Below, one piece after another: positions 52,410 through 62,302 of a stretch of DNA of 64,000 bases; positions within the stretch are counted from its first letter, which is position 1, and every line of letters starts with the position of its first letter. The position numbers and the translations under genes are program-made. The stretch is from Nocardia arthritidis NBRC 100137. Lineage in GTDB: Bacteria; Actinomycetota; Actinomycetes; Mycobacteriales; Mycobacteriaceae. The stretch spans positions 1 to 64,000 of the forward strand of contig NZ_BDBB01000042.1 of NCBI RefSeq assembly GCF_001612765.1. Direction: 5' to 3'. The notes beneath the pieces were generated by a model. That model saw only the letters and a program-made list of their open reading frames with translations, made no database searches and was not told where the DNA came from.

Positions 52410-54029
52410 ATGCCCCACTCATCTGTCGCCGAGCCGGCCGCACGGGCTGCGCACACCGCGACCCCGAGCATGCGCGGGCGGTGGCCGGCCCTTGTCGTCA
52501 TCTGCGTCGCGGAATTGCTCGTGGTGCTCGACAACACCGTCGTCAACGTCGCGTTGCCGTCCCTGGGGGTGCAGTTACACGCCGGTTTCAGCGGATTGCA
52601 GTGGGTGGTCGACGCGTACACGCTCGCCTTCGCGGGCTTGCTGCTGGCGTTCGGCCACCTCGGAGATCGCTACGGCCGCCGCATGGTGATGATGCTCGGA
52701 CTGGCCGGCGTCGCCGTCATGTCTCTGGGTGGCGCGTTGGCGACCGACCTGGGGCAGGTGATTGCCGCCCGCGCCGCTATGGGAGTGTTCGCCGCCGCTG
52801 TATTCCCCGCGACGTTGGCGCTGATCATCAATATCTTCACCGACGTCAGGGAACGGACCGTCGCCATCGCGGCGTGGACGGCGATGGCAGGCTTCGCCAT
52901 CGCGATCGGGCCCACCGCAGGGGGTTGGCTACTCGAGCACTTCTCCTGGCACTCGGTCTTCTGGGTCAATGTTCCCGTCGCGACGATCGTCCTGCTTCTC
53001 GCCCGCATACTGCTTCCGGAGTCGAAGGCGGCACACACCGGCAGGCTCGATGTGATCGGCATCGCCCTGTCGCTCCTGAGCGTCACCACCTTGGTGTGGA
53101 CCATCATCGCCGCGCCGCGTCAGGGCTGGCTCTCCCCGACCAGCCTGACGTGCTTCGCCTTCGCCGTGGTCTGCTTCGCGGTGTTCGTCCGATGGGAGAT
53201 GCGCACCGGCTCGCCCGTACTGAACATGAACCTGTTCCGGATCCGGCGATTCTCCCTGCCCGCGGTGGCGATCGCGGTCGGCTACTTCTCCATGTTCGGC
53301 TTCTTGTTCATGATCACCCAGTACTTCCAGGGAGTGATGGAGCTGTCGCCGCTGCAATTCGGGTTGCACTCGCTACCGTTCGCCGTGGCCATCGCCGTCG
53401 GCGCCCCATTGGCCACGCTGATCGCCCAGAAGGTCGGCACCACGGCAGTCATCGTCTTCGGTCTGGTGGTGATGAGTGTCGGGATGTTCATCGCCGGGCA
53501 GGTGAAAGTGGAGACACCGTATGTGGGTCCTGTGCTCGTCTCGATGGTGCTGATGGGTCTGGGGCTGGCGATCGTGCAGGGCCCGGCGACCGAATCGATC
53601 ATGGCCTCGGTGGCCCTGGACGAAGCGGGAGCCGGTTCGGCGGTCAACGACACCACCCGCGAGGCGGGGGGAACTCTCGGCGTCGCGGTGCTCGGATCGA
53701 TCGTGGCGTCGGTGTACACCACCGAGGTCGGACCGCGCATCGATGCCATCCCCGACTTCCTGATGACCCCGAACGAGAAGAGCTTCGCCCGCGAAAGCGT
53801 CATCGCTGTACTCGAAATGACCAAGCGCCCCATCAACCCGGCCTTCGCCCAGCAGAAGGCCGACCTGATCTACGCGATGAAGGCCGCGTCCATGGAGGGG
53901 TTCCAACTCGCCTCCTACGTCACGGTTTCGGCTTCGCTGATCGTCGCGGGTGCCATCGCCATCTTCCTGCCCTGGAAACCCGCAGGCGACTCCGTGTTCC
54001 TCGGCTGGAAACGCAAGCCCACCCCCTGA
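52410..54029 (+). CDS. MFS drug efflux transporter, DHA2 (14-TM) family
   Basis: A 539-residue inner-membrane proton antiporter with about 14 helices. DHA2 motifs are LLVVLDNTVVNVALPSLGVQL near residue 35 (motif D1), AFGHLGDRYGRRMVMM near 80 (motif A) and FAIAIGPTAGGWLLEHFSWHSVFWVNVPVA near 160 (motif C). An extended loop before the last helix carries LMTPNEKSFARE. It is probably a multidrug or metabolite exporter. The ATG has GAGGAGTG upstream. It is divergent from the LmrA/YxaF-type TetR with operators between. Confidence 0.93.
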   Translation: MPHSSVAEPAARAAHTATPSMRGRWPALVVICVAELLVVLDNTVVNVALPSLGVQLHAGFSGLQWVVDAYTLAFAGLLLAFGHLGDRYGRRMVMMLGLAGVAVMSLGGALATDLGQVIAARAAMGVFAAAVFPATLALIINIFTDVRERTVAIAAWTAMAGFAIAIGPTAGGWLLEHFSWHSVFWVNVPVATIVLLLARILLPESKAAHTGRLDVIGIALSLLSVTTLVWTIIAAPRQGWLSPTSLTCFAFAVVCFAVFVRWEMRTGSPVLNMNLFRIRRFSLPAVAIAVGYFSMFGFLFMITQYFQGVMELSPLQFGLHSLPFAVAIAVGAPLATLIAQKVGTTAVIVFGLVVMSVGMFIAGQVKVETPYVGPVLVSMVLMGLGLAIVQGPATESIMASVALDEAGAGSAVNDTTREAGGTLGVAVLGSIVASVYTTEVGPRIDAIPDFLMTPNEKSFARESVIAVLEMTKRPINPAFAQQKADLIYAMKAASMEGFQLASYVTVSASLIVAGAIAIFLPWKPAGDSVFLGWKRKPTP

Positions 54030-54555
54030 AGAAGAGTCGGGTCGGGTCGCATGTGGCCGAGTTGCGCTTATCCGACCGGATCCGCCGAACACGAGCAATG
54101 CGGGAATATGTCAGCGCGGCTCGCGCGAGGTATCCGGCTTCATGCGCCCGGCGTCACAGGTCCGTCAGCGCCGAATGTGAGGCCGAGGGCCGGGTCGGAG
54201 CGGAGGAGGACCGCGCCGAGGGCCAGCAGGGCTTCGGTGTCGGCGGGGCGGGTGGCCGGTGTAGATGTTTGCGCAGGAGGCGCATCAGTTCGCGGTTGCG
54301 GACCGGAGCGTCGGTGGCGGCCACCAGAACTCCGTTCGGCAGCTCGAGCCCACAATTTGTTGCGCCCGGGGATGAGCCGCCCGGTCTGTTTGGCCGCAGC
54401 CGGGTTCACGCGCCCGGAACGTTCCTTGTGCGCGAACGTAGCCCACTACGGCACTCGCCTCGAAGTACGCCTCCACGTCGGGAGCGATCCAGACCCGACC
54501 CGTCGTGCCGCGATCAGCTCACGGCGGTGGCAGGTCGGGCACGCACCACGTCGCG
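54030..54555. other. Decayed region with frame-shifted protein-like pieces
   Basis: 526 bp with no intact gene. On the minus strand, pieces in different frames look protein-like: GRVWIAPDVEAYFEASAVV (near 54480-54430, similar to the end of a small helix-turn-helix domain), LPNGVLVAATDAPVRNREL followed by MRLLRKHLHRPP (near 54340-54260), and TEALLALGAVLLRSDPALG (near 54240-54180). They lie in order but need frame shifts to join, which suggests gene remnants. The family is not recognised with confidence. Confidence 0.45.
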
Positions 54556-55806
54556 TCAGTCGCGCTGCGGGCCGAGGCTGATGCCGCGGGTCGCCAGCCA
54601 GGGCAGCGGGTCGACCTTGTCGACGCCGTTCAGCCAGACCTCGAAGTGGCAGTGCGGGCCGGTGGAGAAGCCGCGGTTGCCGATGGTGGCGATCTGGTCT
54701 CCGGCGAGCACGCGCTGGCCCTGCGACACCGTGGCGGTATCGATGTGGCCGTAGATGGTGACGGTGCCGTCGTCGTGCAGCAGGCGGACCCACATGCCGA
54801 AGCCCGACGCGGGACCGGCTTCGAGGACGGTGCCGTCGGCGACGGCGTAGATCGGGGTGCCGATCGGGCCTGCGATGTCGATGCCGAGATGCTGCACACC
54901 CCAGCGGGCGCCGAAGCCGGAGGTGAAGGTGCCTGCGGCGAACTTGGTGAAGAGCGGACGAAGCTTCGACGCCTCCTGGGCGGCGAGGTCCTCGGCGTAC
55001 TTCTGGCCCTTCTGCAGGATGTCGTTGAACTGATCGAGGTGGGCAGGCGAGGAGACGTTCAGCACCTGGGGGGAGTCCGGCGCCGCCGTCGGATCGGCCA
55101 TGTTCATCGACTGCGCGGCGATCTCGTGGATCTGCCCCGCGGCTTCGTAATCGACCGCCTGCGACGGCTGTTCGGGCGAGGAGAACGCGGCCTGCCCCGC
55201 CGCGACGACCGCGCCCGCGGCGACGGCGGCGACGGCGGCCCGACCCTTGAGAGCGGCGGGCGGCGCCGCTACCCGGTGCGCGCCACCGCGCTTGTTCGCG
55301 GAGCGGCCCGCACGGATGACGGTCGGGAGGACGGGTGCGCTCGGCTCCTCGTCGGCCTCGGGCTCGGTCGTCTCGGTCGCCCAGGATTCCTCGGGAGCCC
55401 AGCAGCCGGTGTCGGATACCCAGGATTTCTCGTCGGGCGTCCAGGACTCCTGCTCGGCCCACGCGTCGCCGGAGTTCCAGGCGCCGCCGTCAGACCAGGA
55501 GTCCTGCTGTGCCCAATTCTGTTGCGACCAGGCGCTGTTGGTGTCCCAAGCATTGTCGTAGGCCGCGTTTTGATAGGCCGACTGGTCGTAGCCCGAGTCG
55601 TGTACGGGCTCGGCCGCGAAGCCGTAATCGCCACCGGCGGGACGGAAGTCGTAGTCCGCCTGCGGCGCTGGCTCGTACCCGGCGTGGTGCTCGTCGAACG
55701 AGGGGCCTGCGTGGCGGGCCGCCGGAGCGAAGGGCTCGTCGTCGGGGCGATAACGATGTCCCGACCGCAAGCGATCATCGGAAGCGAAGGTGGAGCTGTG
55801 GTTCAT
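54556..55806 (-). CDS. M23-family peptidoglycan metallopeptidase with Trp/Gln-rich N-terminal region
   Basis: A 416-residue LytM/M23 protein. Residues 1-165 are disordered and rich in Trp, Gln, Asp and Ser, with a Trp every 4-9 residues. A single membrane helix follows near 190-210 (AAVAAVAAGAVVAAG), then a linker with a coiled segment. The C-terminal M23 domain carries HLGIDIAGPIG (first His and Asp, near 315), GHIDTATV and the HCHFEVW motif near 390, so the zinc ligands are present. It probably cuts peptide cross-links or activates amidases in the envelope. The position next to sucC matches M. tuberculosis Rv0950c. A GTG at 55818 is an alternative start. Confidence 0.92.
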   Translation of the reverse strand: MNHSSTFASDDRLRSGHRYRPDDEPFAPAARHAGPSFDEHHAGYEPAPQADYDFRPAGGDYGFAAEPVHDSGYDQSAYQNAAYDNAWDTNSAWSQQNWAQQDSWSDGGAWNSGDAWAEQESWTPDEKSWVSDTGCWAPEESWATETTEPEADEEPSAPVLPTVIRAGRSANKRGGAHRVAAPPAALKGRAAVAAVAAGAVVAAGQAAFSSPEQPSQAVDYEAAGQIHEIAAQSMNMADPTAAPDSPQVLNVSSPAHLDQFNDILQKGQKYAEDLAAQEASKLRPLFTKFAAGTFTSGFGARWGVQHLGIDIAGPIGTPIYAVADGTVLEAGPASGFGMWVRLLHDDGTVTIYGHIDTATVSQGQRVLAGDQIATIGNRGFSTGPHCHFEVWLNGVDKVDPLPWLATRGISLGPQRD

Positions 55807-56343
55807 CGGCGGTGCCACATCGTGAAGCGGATGGAACTCGGATGCCGCTTGACCAGCGGCGTCGATCGGTCGAATGCGGAGCGGCTCTCCGTCTGCGGAG
55901 TGCTGTGCTGCATCAAGCTTGCCGTCCTCCTAGTCGTGACCGTGTTGTGACATCGACCGCAATGACGGTAACGAAACGATGTCGTGCCCACAAGCGGTGT
56001 GCGGGGTCCGTGACAAACATGTGAGATTCATCACCCTAACCCCACGGAATATCTCACTGCTGTATGGGCACTCCGGAGAGGTCGTTCAACGACGATTTGT
56101 AGTAGATCGCGGTTCGCTCCTGGGTTCGCCCGCTCTACCTGGCGCGGTGCCAGCAACCTACTCGCGAGTAGCGTTGGCCAGCGGTTTTGCCGCCCTGGGC
56201 ACCACTCCGTGACCTGCGCCACTTAGGATGAACGTGGCCGATTGGCCCTCCATGTGACTGATTAGAGTCCGACCCGACCCGCTTCCGACGTCGGGCCGCC
56301 AACAAAGACGTTGTCATCACAACGCAGACGAGACGGTGAGTAC
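55807..56343. other. Divergent promoter region between M23 and sucC genes
   Basis: 537 bp with no convincing gene. A short frame on the minus strand (55991-55803) ends with its stop overlapping the M23 ATG and could be a leader, but it looks like chance. A CRP-like site is at 56020. The promoters of both genes should lie here. Confidence 0.5.
56020..56035. promoter_or_regulatory. CRP/GlxR-like binding site
   Basis: TGTGAGATTCATCACC matches the cAMP-receptor-protein consensus TGTGA-N6-TCACA except for the last base. It is 214 bp upstream of the M23 ATG and 308 bp upstream of sucC. CRP-type regulators in mycobacteria and corynebacteria use this motif. Confidence 0.55.
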
Positions 56344-57510
<1,167 letters not shown>

Positions 57511-57535
57511 CGACGGCCGAGTAAGGACGAAAAGA

Positions 57536-58450
57536 ATGTCTATCTTCCTGAACAAGGATTCCAAGGTCATCGTCCAGGGCATCACCGGCGGCGAGGGCAC
57601 CAAGCACACCGCGCTGATGCTGAAGGCGGGCACCCAGATCGTCGGCGGTGTGAACGCGCGCAAGGCGGGCACCACCGTCGCGCACACCGACGCCGAGGGC
57701 AACGCGGTCGAGCTGCCGGTGTTCGGCACCGTCGCCGAGGCCATCAAGGAGACCGGCGCCGACGTGTCCATCGCGTTCGTGCCGCCGAAGTTCGCCAAGG
57801 ACGCCATCATCGAGGCCATCGACGCGGAGATCCCGCTGCTGGTGGTCATCACCGAGGGCATCCCGGTGCAGGACACCGCCTACGCCTGGGCCTACAACGT
57901 GGAGAAGGGCGCCAAGACCCGGATCATCGGCCCGAACTGCCCCGGCATCATCACCCCCGGCGAGTCGCTGGTCGGCATCACCCCGGCCAACATCACCGGC
58001 AAGGGCCCGATCGGCCTGGTCTCCAAGTCCGGCACCCTGACCTACCAGATGATGTACGAACTGCGTGACTTCGGCTTCTCGACCTCCATCGGCATCGGCG
58101 GCGACCCGGTCATCGGCACCACCCACATCGACGCCATCGAGGCGTTCGAGAAGGACCCGGAGACCAAGCTGATCGTGATGATCGGCGAGATCGGCGGCGA
58201 CGCCGAGGAGCGGGCCGCGGCCTACATCAAGGCCAACGTCACCAAGCCGGTCGTCGGCTACGTGGCGGGCTTCACCGCCCCCGAGGGCAAGACGATGGGC
58301 CACGCGGGCGCCATCGTGTCCGGCTCGTCGGGCACCGCCCAGGCGAAGAAGGACGCGCTGGAGGCCGCGGGCGTGAAGGTCGGCAAGACGCCGTCCGAGA
58401 CCGCCGCGCTGGCTCGCGAGATCCTGGAGAAGGCCAGCATCACCGCCTGA
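57536..58450 (+). CDS. sucD: Succinyl-CoA synthetase alpha subunit
   Basis: A 304-residue subunit that binds CoA and carries the phosphohistidine. Features are VIVQGITGGEGTKHTALM near residue 12 (CoA-binding Rossmann part), GPNCPGIITPGE near 135, SKSGTLTYQMMYEL near 165 and KTMGHAGAIVSGSSG near 250, whose His is the phosphorylated residue. AAGGA precedes the ATG by eight bases. It is the second gene of the sucCD operon and is followed by a terminator. Confidence 0.98.
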   Translation: MSIFLNKDSKVIVQGITGGEGTKHTALMLKAGTQIVGGVNARKAGTTVAHTDAEGNAVELPVFGTVAEAIKETGADVSIAFVPPKFAKDAIIEAIDAEIPLLVVITEGIPVQDTAYAWAYNVEKGAKTRIIGPNCPGIITPGESLVGITPANITGKGPIGLVSKSGTLTYQMMYELRDFGFSTSIGIGGDPVIGTTHIDAIEAFEKDPETKLIVMIGEIGGDAEERAAAYIKANVTKPVVGYVAGFTAPEGKTMGHAGAIVSGSSGTAQAKKDALEAAGVKVGKTPSETAALAREILEKASITA

Positions 58451-58467
58451 TCTTCCCCCCCCCGCCC

Positions 58468-58505
58468 ACGAAGGCCGCCTCCGAATTCGGGGGGGCGGCC
58501 TTCGT
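58468..58505 (+). terminator. 12-bp perfect hairpin after sucD
   Basis: ACGAAGGCCGCC (58468-58479) pairs with GGCGGCCTTCGT (58494-58505) around a 14-nt loop, 18 bp after the sucD stop. Confidence 0.85.
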
Positions 58506-58912
58506 CATGTGTGGCGGCGGGCTCTGGCTTGGGCAGTAGCCGAGCATCCGGACCCGCCACGCGCGGAACTGTTCGATGTGCCGGGGGTTCCGTCGTCCCC
58601 TTCATCTGTTCACACACCTTCTCTGTTCACACGAGGCAGCCGGATGGATGGTTCATCGACCCGTCACCGGAAATTCCCCGCTATTGAGAACCCCCGTGGT
58701 GTGAAAAGCGCCATCGCGGGCAACAGTTTCAAGGAGCGGTAGGTGGTCTCGCTAGGCGCTTCGCGCCGGACATGTGTCGCGACCTGCCGGAATACGGGCG
58801 GACTCGCCCATTCCGGCCGTCGCGGCAGGGTGACCGGGGCGAGACAGTGCAGTAGCGTCAGAAGTAATCCAGCCGTGAAGACCATGTACGACTCGATTGA
58901 GGAGACGACGAC
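58506..58912. other. Intergenic region with TTCACAC repeats
   Basis: 407 bp between the sucD terminator and the DUF5336 gene with no convincing ORF. Two direct repeats TCTGTTCACAC start at 58605 and 58622 (17-bp period), and an inverted copy GTGTGAA is at 58699-58705. They may be a regulator site for the downstream gene. Confidence 0.5.
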
Positions 58913-59980
58913 ATGTCCTACCCGACCGGGGGCTCCGGGTACAACACACCCCAGCCCTCAGCGCCATCCAGTCAGAGCCCGGCGACGGGTGGTGCCACTT
59001 CAGGTTCGAGCGCTACCGGTTCCGATGCCAAAGGTCTGCCGTTCTTCCTGGTGGTCGGCGTAGCCGCGCTCGGCGTGATCAACTTCCTGCTCGGCTTCCT
59101 GCCGTTCCTCGGCAGCAAGCCGATCGATGTCGGCGGCCGCAGGGTCAGCGCACCGGAAACGGCCAACTTCTTCGAGGTGGCGTCCGGCACGCCGCTGCTG
59201 GGCCTGCTGCTGCTCGGCGGTCTGCTCGCCGGGCTGTCGCTGCTGCCGAAGCAGAACTGGATCGGCGCGGCCGCGGCGGCTTCGACCGCGGGCTTCATCG
59301 CGCTGCTGTTCCAGTCGTTCAACTTCGGTGAGGGCAGCGAACTGAAGGCAGGCGCCTACGTCCTGCTCGTGCTGGCCTTCGCGCAGGCGGCGGTGTCGAT
59401 CGCCGCAGCGCTGTTCGACGCGGGCATCCTCAAGGCCCCCGCGCCGCGCCCGGCCACCGCGCCGAGCGGATTCGGCCAGGGCGGCTACGGCCAGCAGCAG
59501 CCGTCGTACGGTCAGGGACAGCAGTCCTACGGCCAGGGCCAGCCCGGTTACGGAGCGAGCCCGTACGGTCAGGCGGGCTACGGCGCTCAGTCCGCGCCGC
59601 CGCAGTTCCCGTCCCAGGCGGGGCAGCCCTCGCCGTACGGACAGAGTCAGCCGGGTTACGGTCAGGCCCAGCAGGGTCAGTCGTACGGCCAGCCGCAGTC
59701 GCCCTACGGGCAGAGCCAGCAGACCACGGCCTACGGTGCGTCCCAGCAGCCGGGTTCGCCGTACGGTGCGCAGCCGCGCCCGGACGAGAGCGTCACCCAG
59801 CACTTCGGCGGCCAGCAGCAGTCCGGTCAGCAGGCGCCCTACGGTACGCCCGGCTACGGCCAGCAGCAGGCGCAGCCGAGCCAGCAGAACAAGCCGTTCG
59901 GCGGCGAGCAGAGCGGCGATCCTTCTTCGGATGCCACCCAGGCGTTCCGTCCCTCGTCGGACGACAACAACAACAAGTAG
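58913..59980 (+). CDS. DUF5336 membrane protein with GYGQ/SYGQ low-complexity tail
   Basis: A 355-residue protein in the position of M. tuberculosis Rv0954. A Gly/Ser/Thr-rich N-terminus (1-40) is followed by four hydrophobic helices (residues 42-62, 92-113, 118-138 and 148-172). The C-terminal 185 residues are low complexity, made of (G/S/P)YGQ units (for example GYGQQQPSYGQGQQSYGQ) and rich in Pro. The tail is presumably cytoplasmic. DUF5336 proteins are envelope antigens of unknown function in this group. The start ATG has GAGGAGACGACG upstream. Confidence 0.92.
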   Translation: MSYPTGGSGYNTPQPSAPSSQSPATGGATSGSSATGSDAKGLPFFLVVGVAALGVINFLLGFLPFLGSKPIDVGGRRVSAPETANFFEVASGTPLLGLLLLGGLLAGLSLLPKQNWIGAAAAASTAGFIALLFQSFNFGEGSELKAGAYVLLVLAFAQAAVSIAAALFDAGILKAPAPRPATAPSGFGQGGYGQQQPSYGQGQQSYGQGQPGYGASPYGQAGYGAQSAPPQFPSQAGQPSPYGQSQPGYGQAQQGQSYGQPQSPYGQSQQTTAYGASQQPGSPYGAQPRPDESVTQHFGGQQQSGQQAPYGTPGYGQQQAQPSQQNKPFGGEQSGDPSSDATQAFRPSSDDNNNK

Positions 59981-60070
59981 GAACTCAGCGGCGTCCCCCC
60001 GGCGCGGCGGTGGCGTGCCTGCGGCGCGCCTGACCCGCTCGCGCCGGGGAGGATGCCACGCTGAAATGCC

Positions 60071-61588
60071 ATGAGCTCCTCCAGAAACTCCTCGACCCGC
60101 CGGATCGGCGGGTCGCGTGCGTCGCAGCCGCCCCCGGACGCGGACGAAGACGGGTTTCTGTCGCTCACCCCCGAGCGGTCCAGGGTGCTCATCGCGGTCG
60201 CGGGCCGCCCCTCGGCCTTCGGGCTGACCACCCTCGTCGTCCTCGTCTTCGTCACGCTGCTGGCCTCCGGCAGCGATCTGGACGGCACCTCCGGCGCGAT
60301 CGCCGCCTCCTGGCTGGGCGTGCACCAGGTTCCGCTGGTGATCGGCAAGACCTCGCTCGGACTGCTTCCGCTGTTGCCGACCGCGCTGCTGGTCTGGCTG
60401 GCCGCGCGGGAATGCGCACGCGCCGTGGAACCGCAGTCCACCAGGGCGGATCTCGGATGGATCGTGGGCGCCGCGATGGGCGGTCCTTTGCTGGTCACCT
60501 CCGTCTGTCTCGCGGTCACCGAAGACGCTTCCGGTGTCATCGCACTGCAACCGCCGAATACCCTCGCCGCCTTCGCCTGGGTCGCGGCGCTGTATCTGCT
60601 CGCCGCCGCCATCGGTATCGCCGTCCGTCTCCGGCAACAGCTGTTCGCGCTGCTGCGTCTGCCCGATTGGGTGGTGTCCGGCCTCGACGGCGCGGGGCGT
60701 TCGATCCTGCGCCTGCTGGGCTGTGCGACGGCGGTCGTGGTGATCTCGTTCCTCGCGCACATTTCGCGGCTGGGCGAGATGTACCAGTCGGCGGGCAACA
60801 TCGGAGGCGTCCTCGGCCTGACGCTGCTCTCGCTGGCGTACGTGCCGAACCTGGCGATCCAGACCGTCGGCGTGCTGGTCGGTTCCAGCGCGCAGATCGG
60901 CGCCGCGTCCTTCGGGGTCTTCTCCGTCGTCGGCGGTCCCATCCCGGCCTTCCCACTGCTGGCCGCCGTGCCGACCGGTCCGGCGGCGGGATGGTGGCCG
61001 GTGTTGCTGGTGGTTCCCGCCGCGGTCGGTGCGCTCGGCGGGCTGGACCTCGCGCGCACCTCCACCGACCGGATCACCGCGCCGTGGGCCACGCTCACCT
61101 CCGCCGGGCTCGCCGCGCTCGCGCTCACGCTGGCCGGCGCGGTGGCGGGCGGCGAACTCGGCGCGGTCGGCCGGGTAGGGCTGGACCTGCCGCTGTTCCC
61201 CTTGATCACGTTCGCCTGGCTGGCCGTTCCCGGCTACGCGGGCCTGGCGTTCGCGCGGTGGTTCCTCGTGCCGGTCGGCGTTCCACCGGGCGACTACACC
61301 GATCCGCACGACGACTACCTCGACGAGGACGCCGACTACCTCGACGAGGACGACGCCGACTACGACGCCTATTACGAAGCGGACGACGGCGACTACTACG
61401 AGGACGACGACTACTACGACGACTACGCCCGGCCGGAGCTGGAAGCCCCGCTGGACGCAGAACTCGTCGACGATCCGCCCGCGATCGAGTCCGGCGGCCG
61501 ATACCACCCCCACGCCACATCGGACATCGTCGACGCCGAAGTGGTCGAGGCGGACCTGCCGGACAGTGACCGGGTGGACGGTCGTTAG
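60071..61588 (+). CDS. perM: PerM-like cell-division membrane protein (DUF6350)
   Basis: A 505-residue polytopic membrane protein in the place of M. tuberculosis Rv0955 (PerM), which stabilises the divisome. It has about 9-10 hydrophobic segments between residues 45 and 400, including VPLVIGKTSLGLLPLLPTALLVWLAARE near 80 and MYQSAGNIGGVLGLTLLSLAYVPNLAIQTVGVL near 235. The tail (residues 410-505) is highly acidic and Tyr-rich (DYLDEDDADYDAYYEADDGDYY). It is encoded between DUF5336 and purN as in mycobacteria. Confidence 0.9.
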   Translation: MSSSRNSSTRRIGGSRASQPPPDADEDGFLSLTPERSRVLIAVAGRPSAFGLTTLVVLVFVTLLASGSDLDGTSGAIAASWLGVHQVPLVIGKTSLGLLPLLPTALLVWLAARECARAVEPQSTRADLGWIVGAAMGGPLLVTSVCLAVTEDASGVIALQPPNTLAAFAWVAALYLLAAAIGIAVRLRQQLFALLRLPDWVVSGLDGAGRSILRLLGCATAVVVISFLAHISRLGEMYQSAGNIGGVLGLTLLSLAYVPNLAIQTVGVLVGSSAQIGAASFGVFSVVGGPIPAFPLLAAVPTGPAAGWWPVLLVVPAAVGALGGLDLARTSTDRITAPWATLTSAGLAALALTLAGAVAGGELGAVGRVGLDLPLFPLITFAWLAVPGYAGLAFARWFLVPVGVPPGDYTDPHDDYLDEDADYLDEDDADYDAYYEADDGDYYEDDDYYDDYARPELEAPLDAELVDDPPAIESGGRYHPHATSDIVDAEVVEADLPDSDRVDGR

Positions 61589-61633
61589 GCTCTAACCCGG
61601 CGGTGCCGCATCCATCCGCCATCCGATCGATCA

Positions 61634-61648
61634 GGGAGTAGAGCGCTG
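61634..61648 (+). promoter_or_regulatory. Shine-Dalgarno site that fixes a CTG start for purN
   Basis: GGGAG at 61634-61638 lies seven bases before CTG at 61646. Between the in-frame stop at 61586-61588 and the GTG at 61700 there is no ATG, GTG or TTG in the purN frame. A GTG start would remove the first strand of the enzyme, so CTG is the best candidate. Confidence 0.7.
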
Positions 61649-62302
61649 ACGTCCCCGCATGCCTCGTGGAAGCCGGCAGCGACGCCGGCCACCGTCGTCG
61701 TGCTGGCCTCGGGCACCGGCTCACTGCTGCGCGCCCTGCTGGACGCCACAGCCGCGCCCGGCTACCCGGCGAAGGTCGTCGCGGTCGGCGTCGACCGGCT
61801 GTGCGCCGCCACCACCCACGCCGACGCCGTGGGCATACCGCACTTCCGGGTGGCGCTGAAGGACTTTCCGGACCGTGCCGCGTGGGATGTGGAGCTCACC
61901 GAGACCGTCGCCGCGCACACACCGGATCTGGTGGTGTCGGCGGGTTTCATGAAGCTGCTCGGTCCCGCCTTCCTGGACCGGTTCGGCGGCCGGATCATCA
62001 ACACCCATCCCGCCCTGCTGCCCGCCTTCCCCGGCGCGCACGGTGTGCGTGACGCGCTCGCCTACGGCGCGCGGGTCACCGGCTGCACGGTGCATCTGGT
62101 CGACGAGGGCGTGGACACCGGGCCGATCCTCGCGCAGGAGGCGGTGCCGGTGCTGCCGGGTGACGACGAGGCCGCCCTGCACGAGCGCATCAAGGTTGTC
62201 GAGCGACGGTTGCTGGCGGAAGTCGTCGCCGCCGTCGCGACGCGAGGCATTGTCTCCGACGGACGAAAGGCAGTTATCCCAGATGAGCGAGTTCTCCGGT
62301 GA
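61646..62302 (+). CDS. purN: Phosphoribosylglycinamide formyltransferase
   Basis: A 218-residue GAR transformylase using 10-formyl-tetrahydrofolate in purine synthesis. The first strand VVVLASGTGSLLRALLDA begins near residue 17. The catalytic Asn and His are in RIINTHPALLPAFPGAHG near residue 115, the Asp is in EGVDTGPILAQ near 153, and SAGFMKLLGPAFL is typical. The start appears to be CTG at 61646, with GGGAG upstream. The 3' end overlaps the purH GTG by 4 bp. Confidence 0.93.
   Translation: MTSPHASWKPAATPATVVVLASGTGSLLRALLDATAAPGYPAKVVAVGVDRLCAATTHADAVGIPHFRVALKDFPDRAAWDVELTETVAAHTPDLVVSAGFMKLLGPAFLDRFGGRIINTHPALLPAFPGAHGVRDALAYGARVTGCTVHLVDEGVDTGPILAQEAVPVLPGDDEAALHERIKVVERRLLAEVVAAVATRGIVSDGRKAVIPDERVLR

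Noticed and set aside
55803..55991. 62-codon frame ending in an ATGA overlap with the M23 start
   Set aside because: No ribosome binding site, no protein-like character, and a 4-bp overlap is easily met by chance. It is mentioned only as a possible leader.
59460..59900. Short repeated units resembling a CRISPR or satellite array
   Set aside because: The repeats encode (S/G)YGQ units in frame inside the DUF5336 gene; unit lengths vary and no spacers or cas genes exist.
59000..61513. 837-codon minus-strand frame antisense to the DUF5336 and perM genes
   Set aside because: Its Arg/Leu/Gly/Val-rich translation mirrors the repeats on the other strand and shows no family signature.
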